Assembly (NCBI RefSeq): GCF_003932505.1 | Contig: NZ_QZMU01000001.1 | Coordinates: 1,178,001-1,242,000, forward strand | Direction of reading: 5' to 3' | DNA: 64,000 bases | From: Thiohalobacter thiocyanaticus | GTDB taxonomy: Bacteria; Pseudomonadota; Gammaproteobacteria; Thiohalobacterales; Thiohalobacteraceae | Shown: in pieces, positions 1 to 8,030 of the stretch | Layout of the letters: every line of letters starts with the position of its first letter | How positions within the stretch are numbered: the stretch's first letter is position 1 | The notes under the pieces: model-generated | Seen by the model: only the letters and a program-made list of their open reading frames with translations | Database searches by the model: none | What the model was told of the DNA's origin: nothing | Made by a program: the position numbers and the translations under genes

Positions 1-43
1 CGGGGATGACGAAGAAATTCAAAGGGCCCCATCACCCGGAACC

Positions 44-850
44 TCACTCAAGATACTGCGACCAGTCCCGGCTGTCATCGGCGATCACCAGGAAGAAGGG
101 ATTGAGGACCGACTCCTTCTGGTTGTAGCGCAGCTCCTTCATTTCCAGATCCGTCACCTTGCCGCCGGCCTGCTCGACCACGCACTGAGCGGCGGCCGTG
201 TCCCACTCCGAAGTCGGCCCCAGGCGCGGGTAGATATCGGCCTCGCCCTCGGCGACCAGACAGAGCTTCAATGAGCTGCCCATGCTGACGATCTCGTGCT
301 CGCCGAGCTTCTGCAGAAAGGCCTCCAGGCTGTCGCCGCGGTGCGAGCGCGAGCCGACCACGGCTACCGGCCCGTCCGGCAGCCTGCGGACATGGATCGG
401 CTCGGCCGGCCCGTCGCCGACCTGCTTGGTCGCGCCCTCGCCTTCGCAGGCAGCGTACAGCCACTGCTTGACCGGCACATAGACCACGCCCAGTACCGGC
501 CGGCCGGCGTGGATCAGGGCGATATTGACGGTGAATTCGCCATTGCGCTTGATGAACTCCTTGGTCCCGTCCAGCGGATCGATCAGCCAGTACCAGTCCC
601 ACTGGCGGCGCTCGTCATAGGGGACGTCCGCCGACTCCTCCGACAGCACCGGGATCTCGGGGGTGAGCGCGCGCAGCCCGTTGACGATGGCCGTGTGCGA
701 GGCCATGTCGGCGGCGGTCAGGGGGGAGTTATCCTCCTTGGACTCGACATCGAAATCGGTGTCGTAGATCTCCAGGATGCGCGCGCCGGCCTCACAGGCC
801 AGGTCCCTGGTCTGCGCCAGCAGCGCACGGGGTTCGACGGAATCACTCAT
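44..850 (-). CDS. cysQ: 3'(2'),5'-bisphosphate nucleotidase CysQ
   Basis: 268-aa inositol-monophosphatase-fold enzyme that hydrolyses 3'-phosphoadenosine 5'-phosphate (PAP) to AMP, clearing the by-product of sulfate assimilation and sulfotransfer. The metal-binding motifs of the family are visible: SEES near residue 72, DPLDGTKEF near residue 91 and the C-terminal EWDTAA motif. Length matches CysQ. The start overlaps the end of nudE by 8 bp on the same strand, so the two are translationally coupled; cysQ-nudE adjacency is common in gammaproteobacteria. The first bases of the window (1-12) look like the tail of a palindromic repeat of the type seen throughout the window. Confidence 0.93.
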   Translation of the reverse strand: MSDSVEPRALLAQTRDLACEAGARILEIYDTDFDVESKEDNSPLTAADMASHTAIVNGLRALTPEIPVLSEESADVPYDERRQWDWYWLIDPLDGTKEFIKRNGEFTVNIALIHAGRPVLGVVYVPVKQWLYAACEGEGATKQVGDGPAEPIHVRRLPDGPVAVVGSRSHRGDSLEAFLQKLGEHEIVSMGSSLKLCLVAEGEADIYPRLGPTSEWDTAAAQCVVEQAGGKVTDLEMKELRYNQKESVLNPFFLVIADDSRDWSQYLE

Positions 851-1388
851 GCTTCAACCTCTCACGTATCAGAAACAGCGCGGCGATACTGCGCGCCTCG
901 GTAAAGTCATCGCGTGCCAGCAGCGCTTCCAGATCGGCGAAGCGGCAGCGCACCAGCTCCAGTGGCTCGGGTTCGTCGCCTTCCAGCGCATCCGGGTACA
1001 GATCGCCGGCCAGGACCACCTGGGTCATGTGCCCGAAATAGCCCGGGGCGAGCGTCAGGCTGGTGACCGGCTCCAGCCGCCGCGCGGCCAGGCCCAGTTC
1101 CTCGCGCAGCTCGCGGTTGGCGGCGGCCAGCGGATCCTCGCCCGGCTCGATCCGGCCCTTGGGAAACCCCAGCTCGTAGCGTTCGGTGCCGGCAGCGTAT
1201 TCGCGGATCAGCCAGAAGCTGTCGGCATCGATCAACGGCACGATCAGCACCGCCCCCGAGGCGGCGGCCTGCAGCCGCTCGAAGCGGCGCTGCTCGCCAT
1301 TGCCGAAGCGCAGCTCCAGTTCCTCGATCTCAAACAGGCGGGAACGGGCCAGGGAGCGGACATTCAGGATTTCGGGGTCGTGTGACAT
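843..1388 (-). CDS. nudE: Nudix hydrolase NudE (ADP compounds hydrolase)
   Basis: 181-aa Nudix pyrophosphatase, by family acting on ADP-ribose, NADH and diadenosine polyphosphates. A complete Nudix box runs from GRIEPGE through REL to REELGL (about residues 97-119), giving the G-x5-E-x7-RE-x2-EE-x-G pattern. The N-terminal beta region and the length fit NudE rather than MutT. It is the first gene of the nudE-cysQ pair. yrfG lies divergently next door, as nudE and yrfG neighbour each other in enterics. Confidence 0.9.
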   Translation of the reverse strand: MSHDPEILNVRSLARSRLFEIEELELRFGNGEQRRFERLQAAASGAVLIVPLIDADSFWLIREYAAGTERYELGFPKGRIEPGEDPLAAANRELREELGLAARRLEPVTSLTLAPGYFGHMTQVVLAGDLYPDALEGDEPEPLELVRCRFADLEALLARDDFTEARSIAALFLIRERLKHE

Positions 1389-1394
1389 AATGCA

Positions 1395-1430
1395 TTGTCA
1401 TTGCGAGGCGCGTAGCGCCGCGGCAATCTC
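1395..1430. repeat. Half copy of the cattgcgagg/caatctc repeat
   Basis: Begins gtcattgcgagg and ends ggcaatctc, matching the left arm of the full elements at 10967-11052 and 27990-28092. The right arm is missing here. It sits directly before another repeat family in the nudE-yrfG divergent region. Confidence 0.7.
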
Positions 1431-1478
1431 TCAAGGACGACGCACCCGGCTGGACGCGCTGCACGCTCCTTTTCATTG

Positions 1479-1572
1479 CGTCATTCCCGCGAAAGCGGGA
1501 ATCCACAAACCATAGCGGCGACTGGATCCCGGCCGGAGCCTGCGCCGGCGCAGGCCGGTGCCGGGATGACGG
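1479..1572. repeat. Paired-hairpin intergenic repeat (cgtcatyccc...gggatgacgg), copy 1
   Basis: Two short hairpins facing each other: a left arm with ttcccgc-gaaa-gcgggaa and a right arm with ccggc...gccgg, bounded by gtcatt and gatgacgg. It is the divergent copy of a family with seven members in this window. The 1389-1675 gap between nudE and yrfG holds only this and the half repeat at 1395. Reminiscent of neisserial dRS3-like palindromes; no homology search was possible. Confidence 0.8.
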
Positions 1573-1675
1573 CAAAACCATAACTGTGATGCAAGGCCCA
1601 ATCAGCAGAGGCCTTTGATATTATTACCGGCATTCTACACCCCCGGCTCCACCGCCGCGACCCGAGCGAGACGCC

Positions 1676-2356
1676 ATGCTGCCCTGGAATCGCATACAGA
1701 CCCTGCTGCTGGACATGGACGGCACCCTGCTGGACCTGCACTTCGACAATCATTTCTGGCTGGAACACGTGCCGCTGCGCTACGCCGAGCGCCACGGCCT
1801 GGCCCTGAGTGATGCCAAGACCCGGCTGTATCCGCGCTTTCGCGCCATGGAAGGCACCATGCAGTGGTACTGCGTCAACTACTGGACCGAGCAGCTGGAC
1901 CTGGACATCGCCGAGATGAAGCGTGAGATCCGCGAGCTGATCGCCATCCATCCCCATGTGACGGATTTTCTCGATCTGGCGCGCGCTCAGGGCAAACGGA
2001 TCGTGCTGGTCACCAATGCCCACCACATGTCGCTGCAACTCAAGCTGGAGGAAACCGGGCTGGGCGGGCACTTCGACCGCCAGATCTGTTCACACGATTT
2101 CGGCAGCCCCAAGGAGGACCGCCGCTTCTGGAAATGGCTCAAGGACCGGGAGCCCTACGAGGAAACCTCCACCCTGCTGATCGACGACAGTCTGCCGGTG
2201 CTGCGCTCGGCGCGCGACCACGGCATCGGGCACCTGCTGGCCGTGCGCCGCCCCGACACCCGCGGGCCGGAGCGTGATACCGGGGAGTTCGAGGCCATCG
2301 ACAGCTTCGATGACCTGATCCGGTCGTTGGATTCTGAAGTGAGGAGTGAGGAATGA
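1676..2356 (+). CDS. yrfG: GMP/IMP nucleotidase YrfG (HAD superfamily)
   Basis: 226-aa HAD-IA phosphatase; the E. coli YrfG family dephosphorylates GMP and IMP. Motif I is DMDGT near residue 14, motif II is VTNA near residue 107, motif III lysine lies in GSPKED near residue 138, and motif IV is LLIDDS near residue 162. The last residues (after SLD) are encoded by the gtgaggagtgagg heptamer repeat at the edge of the following repeat element, so the native C-terminus has probably been altered by the insertion. Confidence 0.88.
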   Translation: MLPWNRIQTLLLDMDGTLLDLHFDNHFWLEHVPLRYAERHGLALSDAKTRLYPRFRAMEGTMQWYCVNYWTEQLDLDIAEMKREIRELIAIHPHVTDFLDLARAQGKRIVLVTNAHHMSLQLKLEETGLGGHFDRQICSHDFGSPKEDRRFWKWLKDREPYEETSTLLIDDSLPVLRSARDHGIGHLLAVRRPDTRGPERDTGEFEAIDSFDDLIRSLDSEVRSEE

Positions 2357-2392
2357 GGAGAGATTCCGGGTAGTGGTTACCGGTACCCTACC

Positions 2393-2464
2393 CGTCATCC
2401 CGGCGCAGGCCGGGATCCAGTGGCCGCAGCGGTAGCTGGATCCCCGCCTGCACGGGGATGATGG
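2393..2464. repeat. Paired-hairpin intergenic repeat, copy 2, with gtgagga heptamer borders
   Basis: Core runs from cgtcatccc to gatgatgg, with a central spacer ccagtggccgcagcggtag. It is bounded at about 2336-2365 by gtgaggagtgagg and at about 2489-2510 by cactcctcacttcccactca, inverted heptamer tracts, giving a composite of about 175 bp between yrfG and the YkgJ-like gene. Confidence 0.8.
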
Positions 2465-2502
2465 CTGAAACAGAATATGGGCCGCCACTCCTCACTTCCC
2501 AC

Positions 2503-2910
2503 TCACCCAAACCGCTCATCCCAGCGTTTGAACCGCTTGCGGCAGTAGGCATCCAGCGCCGCATAGTCCGGGAAATACAACTCGAACCCCTCCTCGGCCG
2601 GCTGGTCGAATTCGCAGAAGTCGTTGGTGTAATCCCGGCACAGCTGCGGCCGGGTGGCATAGATGCCGCAACGCCCGTCCGGCTGCAGAAAGTTGCAGGG
2701 GTGGGTGATCAGCAGATACCAGCCGTCACTGTCCCGGTAGGCCTGCACGCCGCGATGCGCCAGCTGCCACAGCAGATGGTCGAAGTCGGCCATGGAGCGC
2801 GGGCCGGGGATCTTCTGGGTGATGTAGGTACAGCACTTGCTGCCGGGGCAGAAGCCGCACTTGTTCTCCGGGGTGATCTCGATGTGGTGCGAGACGGGTT
2901 TTCGATCCAT
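2503..2910 (-). CDS. YkgJ-family cysteine-cluster protein
   Basis: 135-aa protein with a zinc/iron-chelating Cys cluster. Visible cysteines occur in CGFCPGSKCC (residues 18-27), PCNFL, GRCGIY and LCRDYTNDFC, the C-x2-C-x4-CC and later Cys spacing of the YkgJ/UPF0153 group. Function of the family is unproven; metal binding is inferred from the cysteines. It is a single gene between two repeat elements; the upstream element (2930-3006) separates it from gspN. Confidence 0.8.
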   Translation of the reverse strand: MDRKPVSHHIEITPENKCGFCPGSKCCTYITQKIPGPRSMADFDHLLWQLAHRGVQAYRDSDGWYLLITHPCNFLQPDGRCGIYATRPQLCRDYTNDFCEFDQPAEEGFELYFPDYAALDAYCRKRFKRWDERFG

Positions 2911-2929
2911 CGTTTACTCCACCTTTCCC

Positions 2930-3006
2930 GTAGGCCGGAATAAGGCCGAAGGCCGTTTCCGGCATCATGCTGAATCGCCGGGAACGCTGCGCTTATCCCG
3001 GCCTAC
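2930..3006. repeat. gtaggccgg...ccggcctac palindromic repeat, copy 1
   Basis: Inverted ends gtaggccggaataag and cttatcccggcctac enclose a second inner palindrome, ggccgaaggcc. The right end supplies the TAG stop codon of gspN. Related copy at 26474-26552 and fragments at 28107-28137 and 40453-40470. Confidence 0.75.
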
Positions 3007-3785
3007 AGGCGCGGCAGGCGGCCACTGCGGATTACATTATGATAACCACGGGCATCGGGCCGCCCCATGAGTGCCAGACTGTCACGCAATTCGGGGTTAT
3101 CGCGGGCCCGCAACTGCAGATCCAGCCGGTAGCGGCCGCTGGCCGGGTCCAGTCTGGCCTCGCCGCCGAGATCCAGTTCGCCGCCGCGGTCGGAGAGCCG
3201 CGCCACCAGTTCCGTCTCCTCGCTGGAAAGCTCGGCGACCAGGTGTTCCAGCCGCGCGGCCAACGGGCTCTGCAGTCCGGCCTCGCGCCATTCCAGCTGG
3301 CCTTCGAGCTCGCGCGGCAGGCCGTCCGGTCCCAGAATCGCCCGCTCCACCGCCAGTGCCAGCCGCCCGCTGGCCTGCACCGGCACCGGCAGGGCGGGCA
3401 GGATCCGCAGCAGTTCCGCGGCTGTCAGCTCCAGGCTGAGTGCGTCGATGTACAGGCTGCCGCCCGGACTCACGGCCAGTCGCGTCCCACCTCCCGGCTC
3501 GCCGCCTTCCAGCGCCAGGTCCAGCCCGAAGCGGCCGCGCAGCAGCGCTGTCGGCCGCCAGCGCCACTGCAGCGGCCCCAGGGTGAAACCTTCCACCTGC
3601 AACCGTTCGATCCGGCCGCGCCACCAGGGTCCGCTCACCCCCTGCAGGCGCAGCTCAGGGGCCCCTGGCTGACTCGCCAGCCAGGCCGTCAGCCGCCCGC
3701 TCAGCTGGACGGCGGGCAGGGTCAGCAGCAGAAACAGCAGGTACAGGGCCGCCCCGCCGGCCAGCCATCTCAGCCCGGACCTCAT
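3003..3785 (-). CDS. gspN: Type II secretion system protein N (GspN)
   Basis: 260-aa T2SS_N protein. One N-terminal membrane helix (about residues 7-27, rich in Leu/Ala) is followed by a long periplasmic region with LQGVSGPWWRG, typical of GspN. The start ATG at 3785 lies 10 bp after the gspM stop; an upstream open frame to 4229 is out of frame with gspM and is rejected. It is the last gene of the gspGHIJKLMN block. Its stop codon lies inside a palindromic repeat, so the native end may have been shifted slightly. Confidence 0.85.
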   Translation of the reverse strand: MRSGLRWLAGGAALYLLFLLLTLPAVQLSGRLTAWLASQPGAPELRLQGVSGPWWRGRIERLQVEGFTLGPLQWRWRPTALLRGRFGLDLALEGGEPGGGTRLAVSPGGSLYIDALSLELTAAELLRILPALPVPVQASGRLALAVERAILGPDGLPRELEGQLEWREAGLQSPLAARLEHLVAELSSEETELVARLSDRGGELDLGGEARLDPASGRYRLDLQLRARDNPELRDSLALMGRPDARGYHNVIRSGRLPRL

Positions 3786-3795
3786 GTTCAGAATC

Positions 3796-4284
3796 TCATG
3801 CCGGGGCGTCCAGGGTGAGCCGGATATTGACCCGGCCCGGCGCCTCCTCGCGCTCGATGGTGATGCTCTGGGTGAAGACGCCGTACTGGCGGTGCAGGCC
3901 GTCGAGCCAGCGCATGAAGTCATCGAAGCCGATCTGCTCGAACTGTACCCGGACCCGGCTCTGCCCCTCGGGCTCGATGCGCTTGAGCCCGGAATTGAGA
4001 CCCGCTGCCCGGGTGGCCTGATCGACCACGGCCAGCAGCGAGCGGCCCTGCAGCCCGGCGGCGGCCTGGCCACCGCTGCGGCGCAGCTGCTGGATCTCGG
4101 CGGCGGCCTGCTGCATCCAGGTGAACTCCTCCTCCTGCACGGCCACGCTCTGCTCCAGCTCTTCCACCCGCTGGTCCAGCGGCTCCCATAGCCCCAGCCA
4201 CAGGACCAGCAGCAGCAGGACTGCGGCACCGCCGGCGACGATCAGGCGCTCACGCGGCGCCAGGCTCAGGAGCCACGCCTTCAT
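3796..4284 (-). CDS. gspM: Type II secretion system protein M (GspM)
   Basis: 162-aa bitopic inner-membrane protein of the T2SS platform. A short cytoplasmic N-terminus precedes a hydrophobic helix (about residues 15-33), a coiled-coil (VEELEQSVAVQEEEF) and a ferredoxin-like periplasmic domain. It overlaps the gspL stop by 4 bp. GspM normally pairs with GspL to link the ATPase to the pseudopilus. Confidence 0.88.
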   Translation of the reverse strand: MKAWLLSLAPRERLIVAGGAAVLLLLVLWLGLWEPLDQRVEELEQSVAVQEEEFTWMQQAAAEIQQLRRSGGQAAAGLQGRSLLAVVDQATRAAGLNSGLKRIEPEGQSRVRVQFEQIGFDDFMRWLDGLHRQYGVFTQSITIEREEAPGRVNIRLTLDAPA

Positions 4285-5507
4285 GTGCTCGCTCCCGCGA
4301 TGCGCAGCCGACCCTCGACCCGACGATCGCCGCCGGCGGTGGCGGACTGGATCTCGACCTGCAGCTGGCCGCCGGCGGCCAGCTGCTGCTTGAGCTTATC
4401 CAGGCTCTGCAGGTCGCGGGCGGTGAGCTGGACGTCGAGCTGACCGTCGCGGTAGCCCACGCCCTGCAGCTCGACGCCCTCGGCGGCGCTGAATACCTCG
4501 CCCGAGCTGGCCAGCAGACCGAGGAAGTCCAGCGCATCCTGCCCCTGGGCCCGGCGCAGGGCCAGCAGCTGCTGCTCCATCTGGTGGCGGGCGTTGACCA
4601 CCCGCTGGGCCTGGGGGAAGGTGTCGCGGTAGAGCTGCTCGATCTGCGCGGTGAGTTCGGCCTCGCGCGCCTCCAGCCGCTGCAGCTGCACGAACTGGCC
4701 GACCAGGGCCAGCAGCAGGGAGGCGGCCAGCAGCCCGGCGGCGGCGCGCCAGGGCCGCAGCAGGCGGCCGAGCTGCTGCTGACGGCTGTAATCGCCCTGG
4801 CACAGGTTGATCAGACCGCTCTGAGCCAGACCGCCGGCCAGATGTTCCAGCGGACTCTGGGCCCAGCCACCGGTTTCCTGTTCCAGGCCGTCGACCGCGG
4901 GCAGCTCGGTTTCCGCGCTGCCCGCGGCCAGCCAGCGCACCCGGCGCGGCTCGCCCAGCCGGGCCGCGAAACAGGGCCAGATGTCGCGATCGATGGCATA
5001 GCCCTCGCCGCCGGGGCCGCGCAGCAGCAGCCGGCCGGCGGCCGGATCCTCCAGTCCCACCCAGGCCTCGGCTACGGGCGTGAGCAGCTGGGTCTCGGCG
5101 TACCAGGCCGCCGGTTCCAGCCCGGCGTCATCGCACCAGGCCCGCCACTGATCCATCTGCTCGCGGGCGGCGACTGCCACGCCGACCCGGCCGTCGGCGG
5201 CGCGGCTGCCGAGGGCGAAGTGCAGGGTGTCGACATCGTCGGCCAGCTGCTCTTCCAGGGCATAGGGCACGGCCCGAAGCATGCGCTGGCGGTTGTCGGT
5301 GGGCACCTCGACCCGGAACAGCGAGACGTCCGTCCCCGGCACCACCAGCACCACCCGGCGTCCGGCGGCCTGAGCCGCGAGGCCGTCGGGCGTGCCGCGC
5401 TGGACCTGGGTCAGGAGCTTGCCGTCGGCGCCGATCACGGTGTATTCGACCGTTTCCTCAGGGGCGTCGGCGAGGCGTATCAGCAGGGTTTCACGCATGG
5501 TTCTCAT
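4281..5507 (-). CDS. gspL: Type II secretion system protein L (GspL)
   Basis: 408-aa protein: a cytoplasmic actin-like domain (about residues 1-245), a membrane helix around 255-275 (AAAGLLAASLLLALVGQF) and a periplasmic ferredoxin-like domain. GspL recruits the GspE ATPase to the platform. A second possible start (Met4) lies 9 bp downstream. The partner gspE is not in the window. Confidence 0.9.
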   Translation of the reverse strand: MRTMRETLLIRLADAPEETVEYTVIGADGKLLTQVQRGTPDGLAAQAAGRRVVLVVPGTDVSLFRVEVPTDNRQRMLRAVPYALEEQLADDVDTLHFALGSRAADGRVGVAVAAREQMDQWRAWCDDAGLEPAAWYAETQLLTPVAEAWVGLEDPAAGRLLLRGPGGEGYAIDRDIWPCFAARLGEPRRVRWLAAGSAETELPAVDGLEQETGGWAQSPLEHLAGGLAQSGLINLCQGDYSRQQQLGRLLRPWRAAAGLLAASLLLALVGQFVQLQRLEAREAELTAQIEQLYRDTFPQAQRVVNARHQMEQQLLALRRAQGQDALDFLGLLASSGEVFSAAEGVELQGVGYRDGQLDVQLTARDLQSLDKLKQQLAAGGQLQVEIQSATAGGDRRVEGRLRIAGAST

Positions 5508-5568
5508 TAGTATGACATCAGCTGGCGAAGACAGTAACCGAAACGCCGTACCTTGGCAAAAAGGGCCG

Positions 5569-6519
5569 TCACCGCGTGCCCCGGGTCCGTTGCAGGGTGA
5601 CCAGTTCCTGACCGTCCCGGCGCAGCAGGCTGAACAGGCGGCTGCGGGCGGTGCCGATATCGACCTCGGCCTCGACCAGGAAGAACTGGCTGCTCACGGT
5701 GAGGTTGTCCAGTTGCAGGTCCCGCCCGGCCAGGGCCGGCTCCTGAGCGAAGGCATCGACCGACTCATAGCCGTCCTCGCCGCGCCCGACGACCAGCTGC
5801 CGGGCCTCGGTCTCGCCCATGCCCTCGACCAGCATCTGCAGCAGCACGAAGGGCCGCGGCTCGGTCTCGGGCACCACCACGGTGTTGACGTTGAGCGCGG
5901 TGGTCTGCGGCAGGGCGGTGACGAAGGGCGACAGCCGCCGCACGGCCTCGGCGTCATAGCCCTTGACGTAGTGCAGTTCGCTGGGCGAATTCAGCCGGCG
6001 GTTGGCGGCCCGGTAGGGCGGATCCTCCAGCAGGTATTCGTTGTCCTCGGCACCGTTGAGGCGAAGATTGATATCCGGGTCCAGCCAGTCGAGCAGGCTC
6101 TCGGCCAGCTCCGGGGGCAGCTGCAGCAACAGCAGCAGCCGGCGGTAGCGTTCCAGCGCCAGCGGGTTCTCGGTCCCGGCATCGTTGATCAGGTTGTTGA
6201 GGTTGAACCGGCCCTGGGCATCGCGGATACGGCCGTTGAGCTGGCCGCCCGGCACCGCCACCGGCGCCAGTTCAGTGGCCCAGACCTCGCGCAGGTGGTC
6301 GGTCTGGTTGTCCTCGGCGTCCCGGGCCAGAATCAGCCGGGCCCAGGTCTCCACGCCCTCGGAATAGGCGTAGGCCTGGTCGCCGTCGAGCAGGTTGGCA
6401 CTGCGGCGCAGGTCATACTGCTGACGCGCGGCCAGGGTGACGGCGGTGATGGTGGCTATGCTCACCAGCAGGATGGCCGTGATCAGGGCGATGCCGTTTT
6501 GTCGGTGCAGGTCAGGCAT
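5569..6519 (-). CDS. gspK: Type II secretion minor pseudopilin GspK
   Basis: 316-aa minor pseudopilin that caps the pseudopilus tip with GspI and GspJ. Leader MPDLHRQNGIALITAILLV: the prepilin peptidase site follows QNG, and the hydrophobic helix contains ITAILLVSIATITAV. The large alpha domain contains GRFNLNNLIND and the ALNVNT helix-turn seen in GspK. I chose the ATG at 6519, which lies 7 bp from the gspJ stop, instead of a longer frame reaching 6624 that overlaps gspJ. Confidence 0.9.
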   Translation of the reverse strand: MPDLHRQNGIALITAILLVSIATITAVTLAARQQYDLRRSANLLDGDQAYAYSEGVETWARLILARDAEDNQTDHLREVWATELAPVAVPGGQLNGRIRDAQGRFNLNNLINDAGTENPLALERYRRLLLLLQLPPELAESLLDWLDPDINLRLNGAEDNEYLLEDPPYRAANRRLNSPSELHYVKGYDAEAVRRLSPFVTALPQTTALNVNTVVVPETEPRPFVLLQMLVEGMGETEARQLVVGRGEDGYESVDAFAQEPALAGRDLQLDNLTVSSQFFLVEAEVDIGTARSRLFSLLRRDGQELVTLQRTRGTR

Positions 6520-6526
6520 TGAAGCT

Positions 6527-7168
6527 CTACTCCGGCAGCCGGAACAGCCAGCGCAGCTCGCCGCGGTCGGCCAGACGCAGCTCGACCTCGGCGGCGCGCG
6601 GCAGGCCGGCGCCTTCCGGAACATTGGGCGGCGGCCACTGCGGCTGCCAGTCGCCGTCGGCGTCCAGCCAGCGCAGCTCCAGCGATTCCACGCCCTCCAG
6701 CAGCTCCCGGTCCAGCGGCTCGCTGTCCTGGGCCCGGTCCAGCACCAGCCACTGATGCCGGACCAGGGTCTCGTCGTCCAGCCGGTAGGCCACCCGCATC
6801 AGGGTGCTGCGGTCCTGACCGGCCGGGTTGCGCCAGCCGCCGCGGGTCAGTTCCAGCATCACCCCGACCCGGCTGCCTGCCTGCAGGGGCAGCTGCTCAC
6901 CGCCCAGCTCGTCCCGGATCGGGCGCGCCACCACCTGTTCCAGGTCACGCTGCAGCCAGCGGTAGGCCTGCTGCAGCTCGGTGAGCGCGCGGGAGCTCTC
7001 CTCGACCCGGGCCTGGGTCAGCAGGACGCTGTTCAGGCCACTGTGGGCGATCACGGCCAGGATGGCGAAGATGGCCATCGCGACCAGCATCTCCAGCAGG
7101 GTGAAGCCGCGTGAAGCGTGAGACGAACTGATGCAGGTCGGGTTAGCGCTGCGTAACCCGACACGCAC
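6527..7168 (-). CDS. gspJ: Type II secretion minor pseudopilin GspJ
   Basis: About 213 aa. Class III prepilin signature RGFTLLEMLVAMAIFAILAV with Glu+5, then a beta-rich domain containing EQVVARPIRDELGG. The start is ambiguous because a repeat element fills the 5' end: no ATG precedes the cleavage site closely. A GTG at 7168 gives a 20-residue basic leader. An alternative GTG at 7360 keeps the frame open through the whole element and would add 64 residues including VIPAQAGIQ, a hallmark of translated repeats. The gene is certain, the start is not. Confidence 0.85.
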   Translation of the reverse strand: MRVGLRSANPTCISSSHASRGFTLLEMLVAMAIFAILAVIAHSGLNSVLLTQARVEESSRALTELQQAYRWLQRDLEQVVARPIRDELGGEQLPLQAGSRVGVMLELTRGGWRNPAGQDRSTLMRVAYRLDDETLVRHQWLVLDRAQDSEPLDRELLEGVESLELRWLDADGDWQPQWPPPNVPEGAGLPRAAEVELRLADRGELRWLFRLPE

Positions 7169-7214
7169 GGCGGATCCCGTCGGGCTACGCCCTGACGGGC
7201 TGACCCGACCTGCA
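7132..7214. repeat. Palindromic repeat tgcaggtcggg...cccgacctgca inside the gspJ 5' end
   Basis: Inverted ends tgcaggtcgggt and acccgacctgca with an internal cgtcgggctacgccctgacggg palindrome. Homologous to the degenerate copy at 7789-7873 in the equivalent position of gspI. It encodes the GTG and leader residues assigned to gspJ. Confidence 0.75.
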
Positions 7215-7224
7215 TGACTGCTTC

Positions 7225-7296
7225 CGTCATCCCCGCGCAGGCTGGGATCCAGATACCGCTGCGGCCACTGGATCCCCGCCTGCGCGGGGATGACGG
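7225..7296. repeat. Paired-hairpin intergenic repeat, copy 3
   Basis: Starts cgtcatccccgcg and ends gcggggatgacgg. The central spacer is inverted relative to copy 4 (ccagataccgctgcggccac). It lies within the open frame upstream of gspJ and reads as VIPAQAGIQ...LDPSLRGDDG in that frame. Heptamer tracts (tcactcc/tcacgct) follow at 7347-7395. Confidence 0.8.
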
Positions 7297-7390
7297 GTAA
7301 AAGGGCGACGGGTAAGGGGAAAATGACCGCGGCCTTCCCGGTTTTCTCCTCACTCCTCACGCTTCACACCTCACGCTTCACGCTCACGCC

Positions 7391-7825
7391 TCACGGCTTC
7401 TCCATGAACCCGGTCAGCAGCGCCAGTGGCTCGCCGTCATCGTCACGCCCCGCCCAGACCCGGACCTCGACCCGGACCATTTCAGGATCCGGCGTGTCGT
7501 CGAACTCGACCTCCCAGTGCCAGTCGAGCTCGGCGAAGCGGGTCTCGTCCTGACGCCGGCGGCTGGTGGCGGCCCGCTCGGTGAGCCGCAGCTCATTGAG
7601 TACATTGCGCGCGACCCACTGGGCATAGGTGCGCTGCTGGAGATAATCCAGGTTGCCGGCATAGCTGCCGCCGGCCTTGACCGCGGCCAGCATGCCCAGA
7701 CTGATCACCAGCAGGGCGACCAGCAGCTCCATCAGGGTGAAGCCGCGTAGCGAGTGAGGCGTGAGGCGTGAGGCGCGGGGAGATCTGGCGCAGGTCGGGA
7801 CAGTACCGCGTGACCCGTCACGCAC
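7391..7825 (-). CDS. gspI: Type II secretion minor pseudopilin GspI
   Basis: About 144 aa. Prepilin signature RGFTLMELLVALLVISLGM with Glu+5, followed by the short GspI C-domain with WVARNVLNELRL. As with gspJ, the natural start has been replaced by a repeat element: a GTG at 7825 gives a 27-residue basic leader, while the frame stays open back to a GTG at 8020, 10 bp past the gspH stop, adding 65 residues. Which start is used cannot be decided from sequence. Confidence 0.85.
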   Translation of the reverse strand: MRDGSRGTVPTCARSPRASRLTPHSLRGFTLMELLVALLVISLGMLAAVKAGGSYAGNLDYLQQRTYAQWVARNVLNELRLTERAATSRRRQDETRFAELDWHWEVEFDDTPDPEMVRVEVRVWAGRDDDGEPLALLTGFMEKP

Positions 7826-7873
7826 GGCGGCCTGTGTCGAGTTATGCCCTGACGGACTGATCCGACCTATGCG
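7789..7873. repeat. Palindromic repeat caggtcggg...ccgacctatg inside the gspI 5' end
   Basis: Diverged homologue of 7132-7214, sharing caggtcgg, the cacgcacggcgg segment that carries the possible GTG start, and ccctgacgg. Its ends are less perfectly complementary than in the gspJ copy, which suggests it is older. Confidence 0.65.
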
Positions 7874-7881
7874 ACTGCTTC

Positions 7882-7953
7882 CGTCATCCCCGCGCAGGCG
7901 GGGATCCAGTGGCCGCAGCGGTATCTGGATCCCCGCCTGCGCGGGGATGACGG
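7882..7953. repeat. Paired-hairpin intergenic repeat, copy 4
   Basis: cgtcatccccgcg at the left and gcggggatgacgg at the right with the ccagtggccgcagcggtat spacer. Bordered by gtgaggc heptamers at 7753-7775 and tcacgct/tcacgcc heptamers at 8010-8037, the same composite layout as in gspJ. Confidence 0.8.
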
Positions 7954-8030
7954 GTAAAAGGGCGGCGGCGGGCAAGGGGGAAATGATCGCCACCATCCCG
8001 ATTTTCTCCTCACGCTTCACGCTTCACGCC

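Noticed and set aside
3786..4229. Longer gspN start
   Set aside because: Would overlap gspM in another frame and lacks a signal-anchor; ATG 3785 fits spacing and topology.
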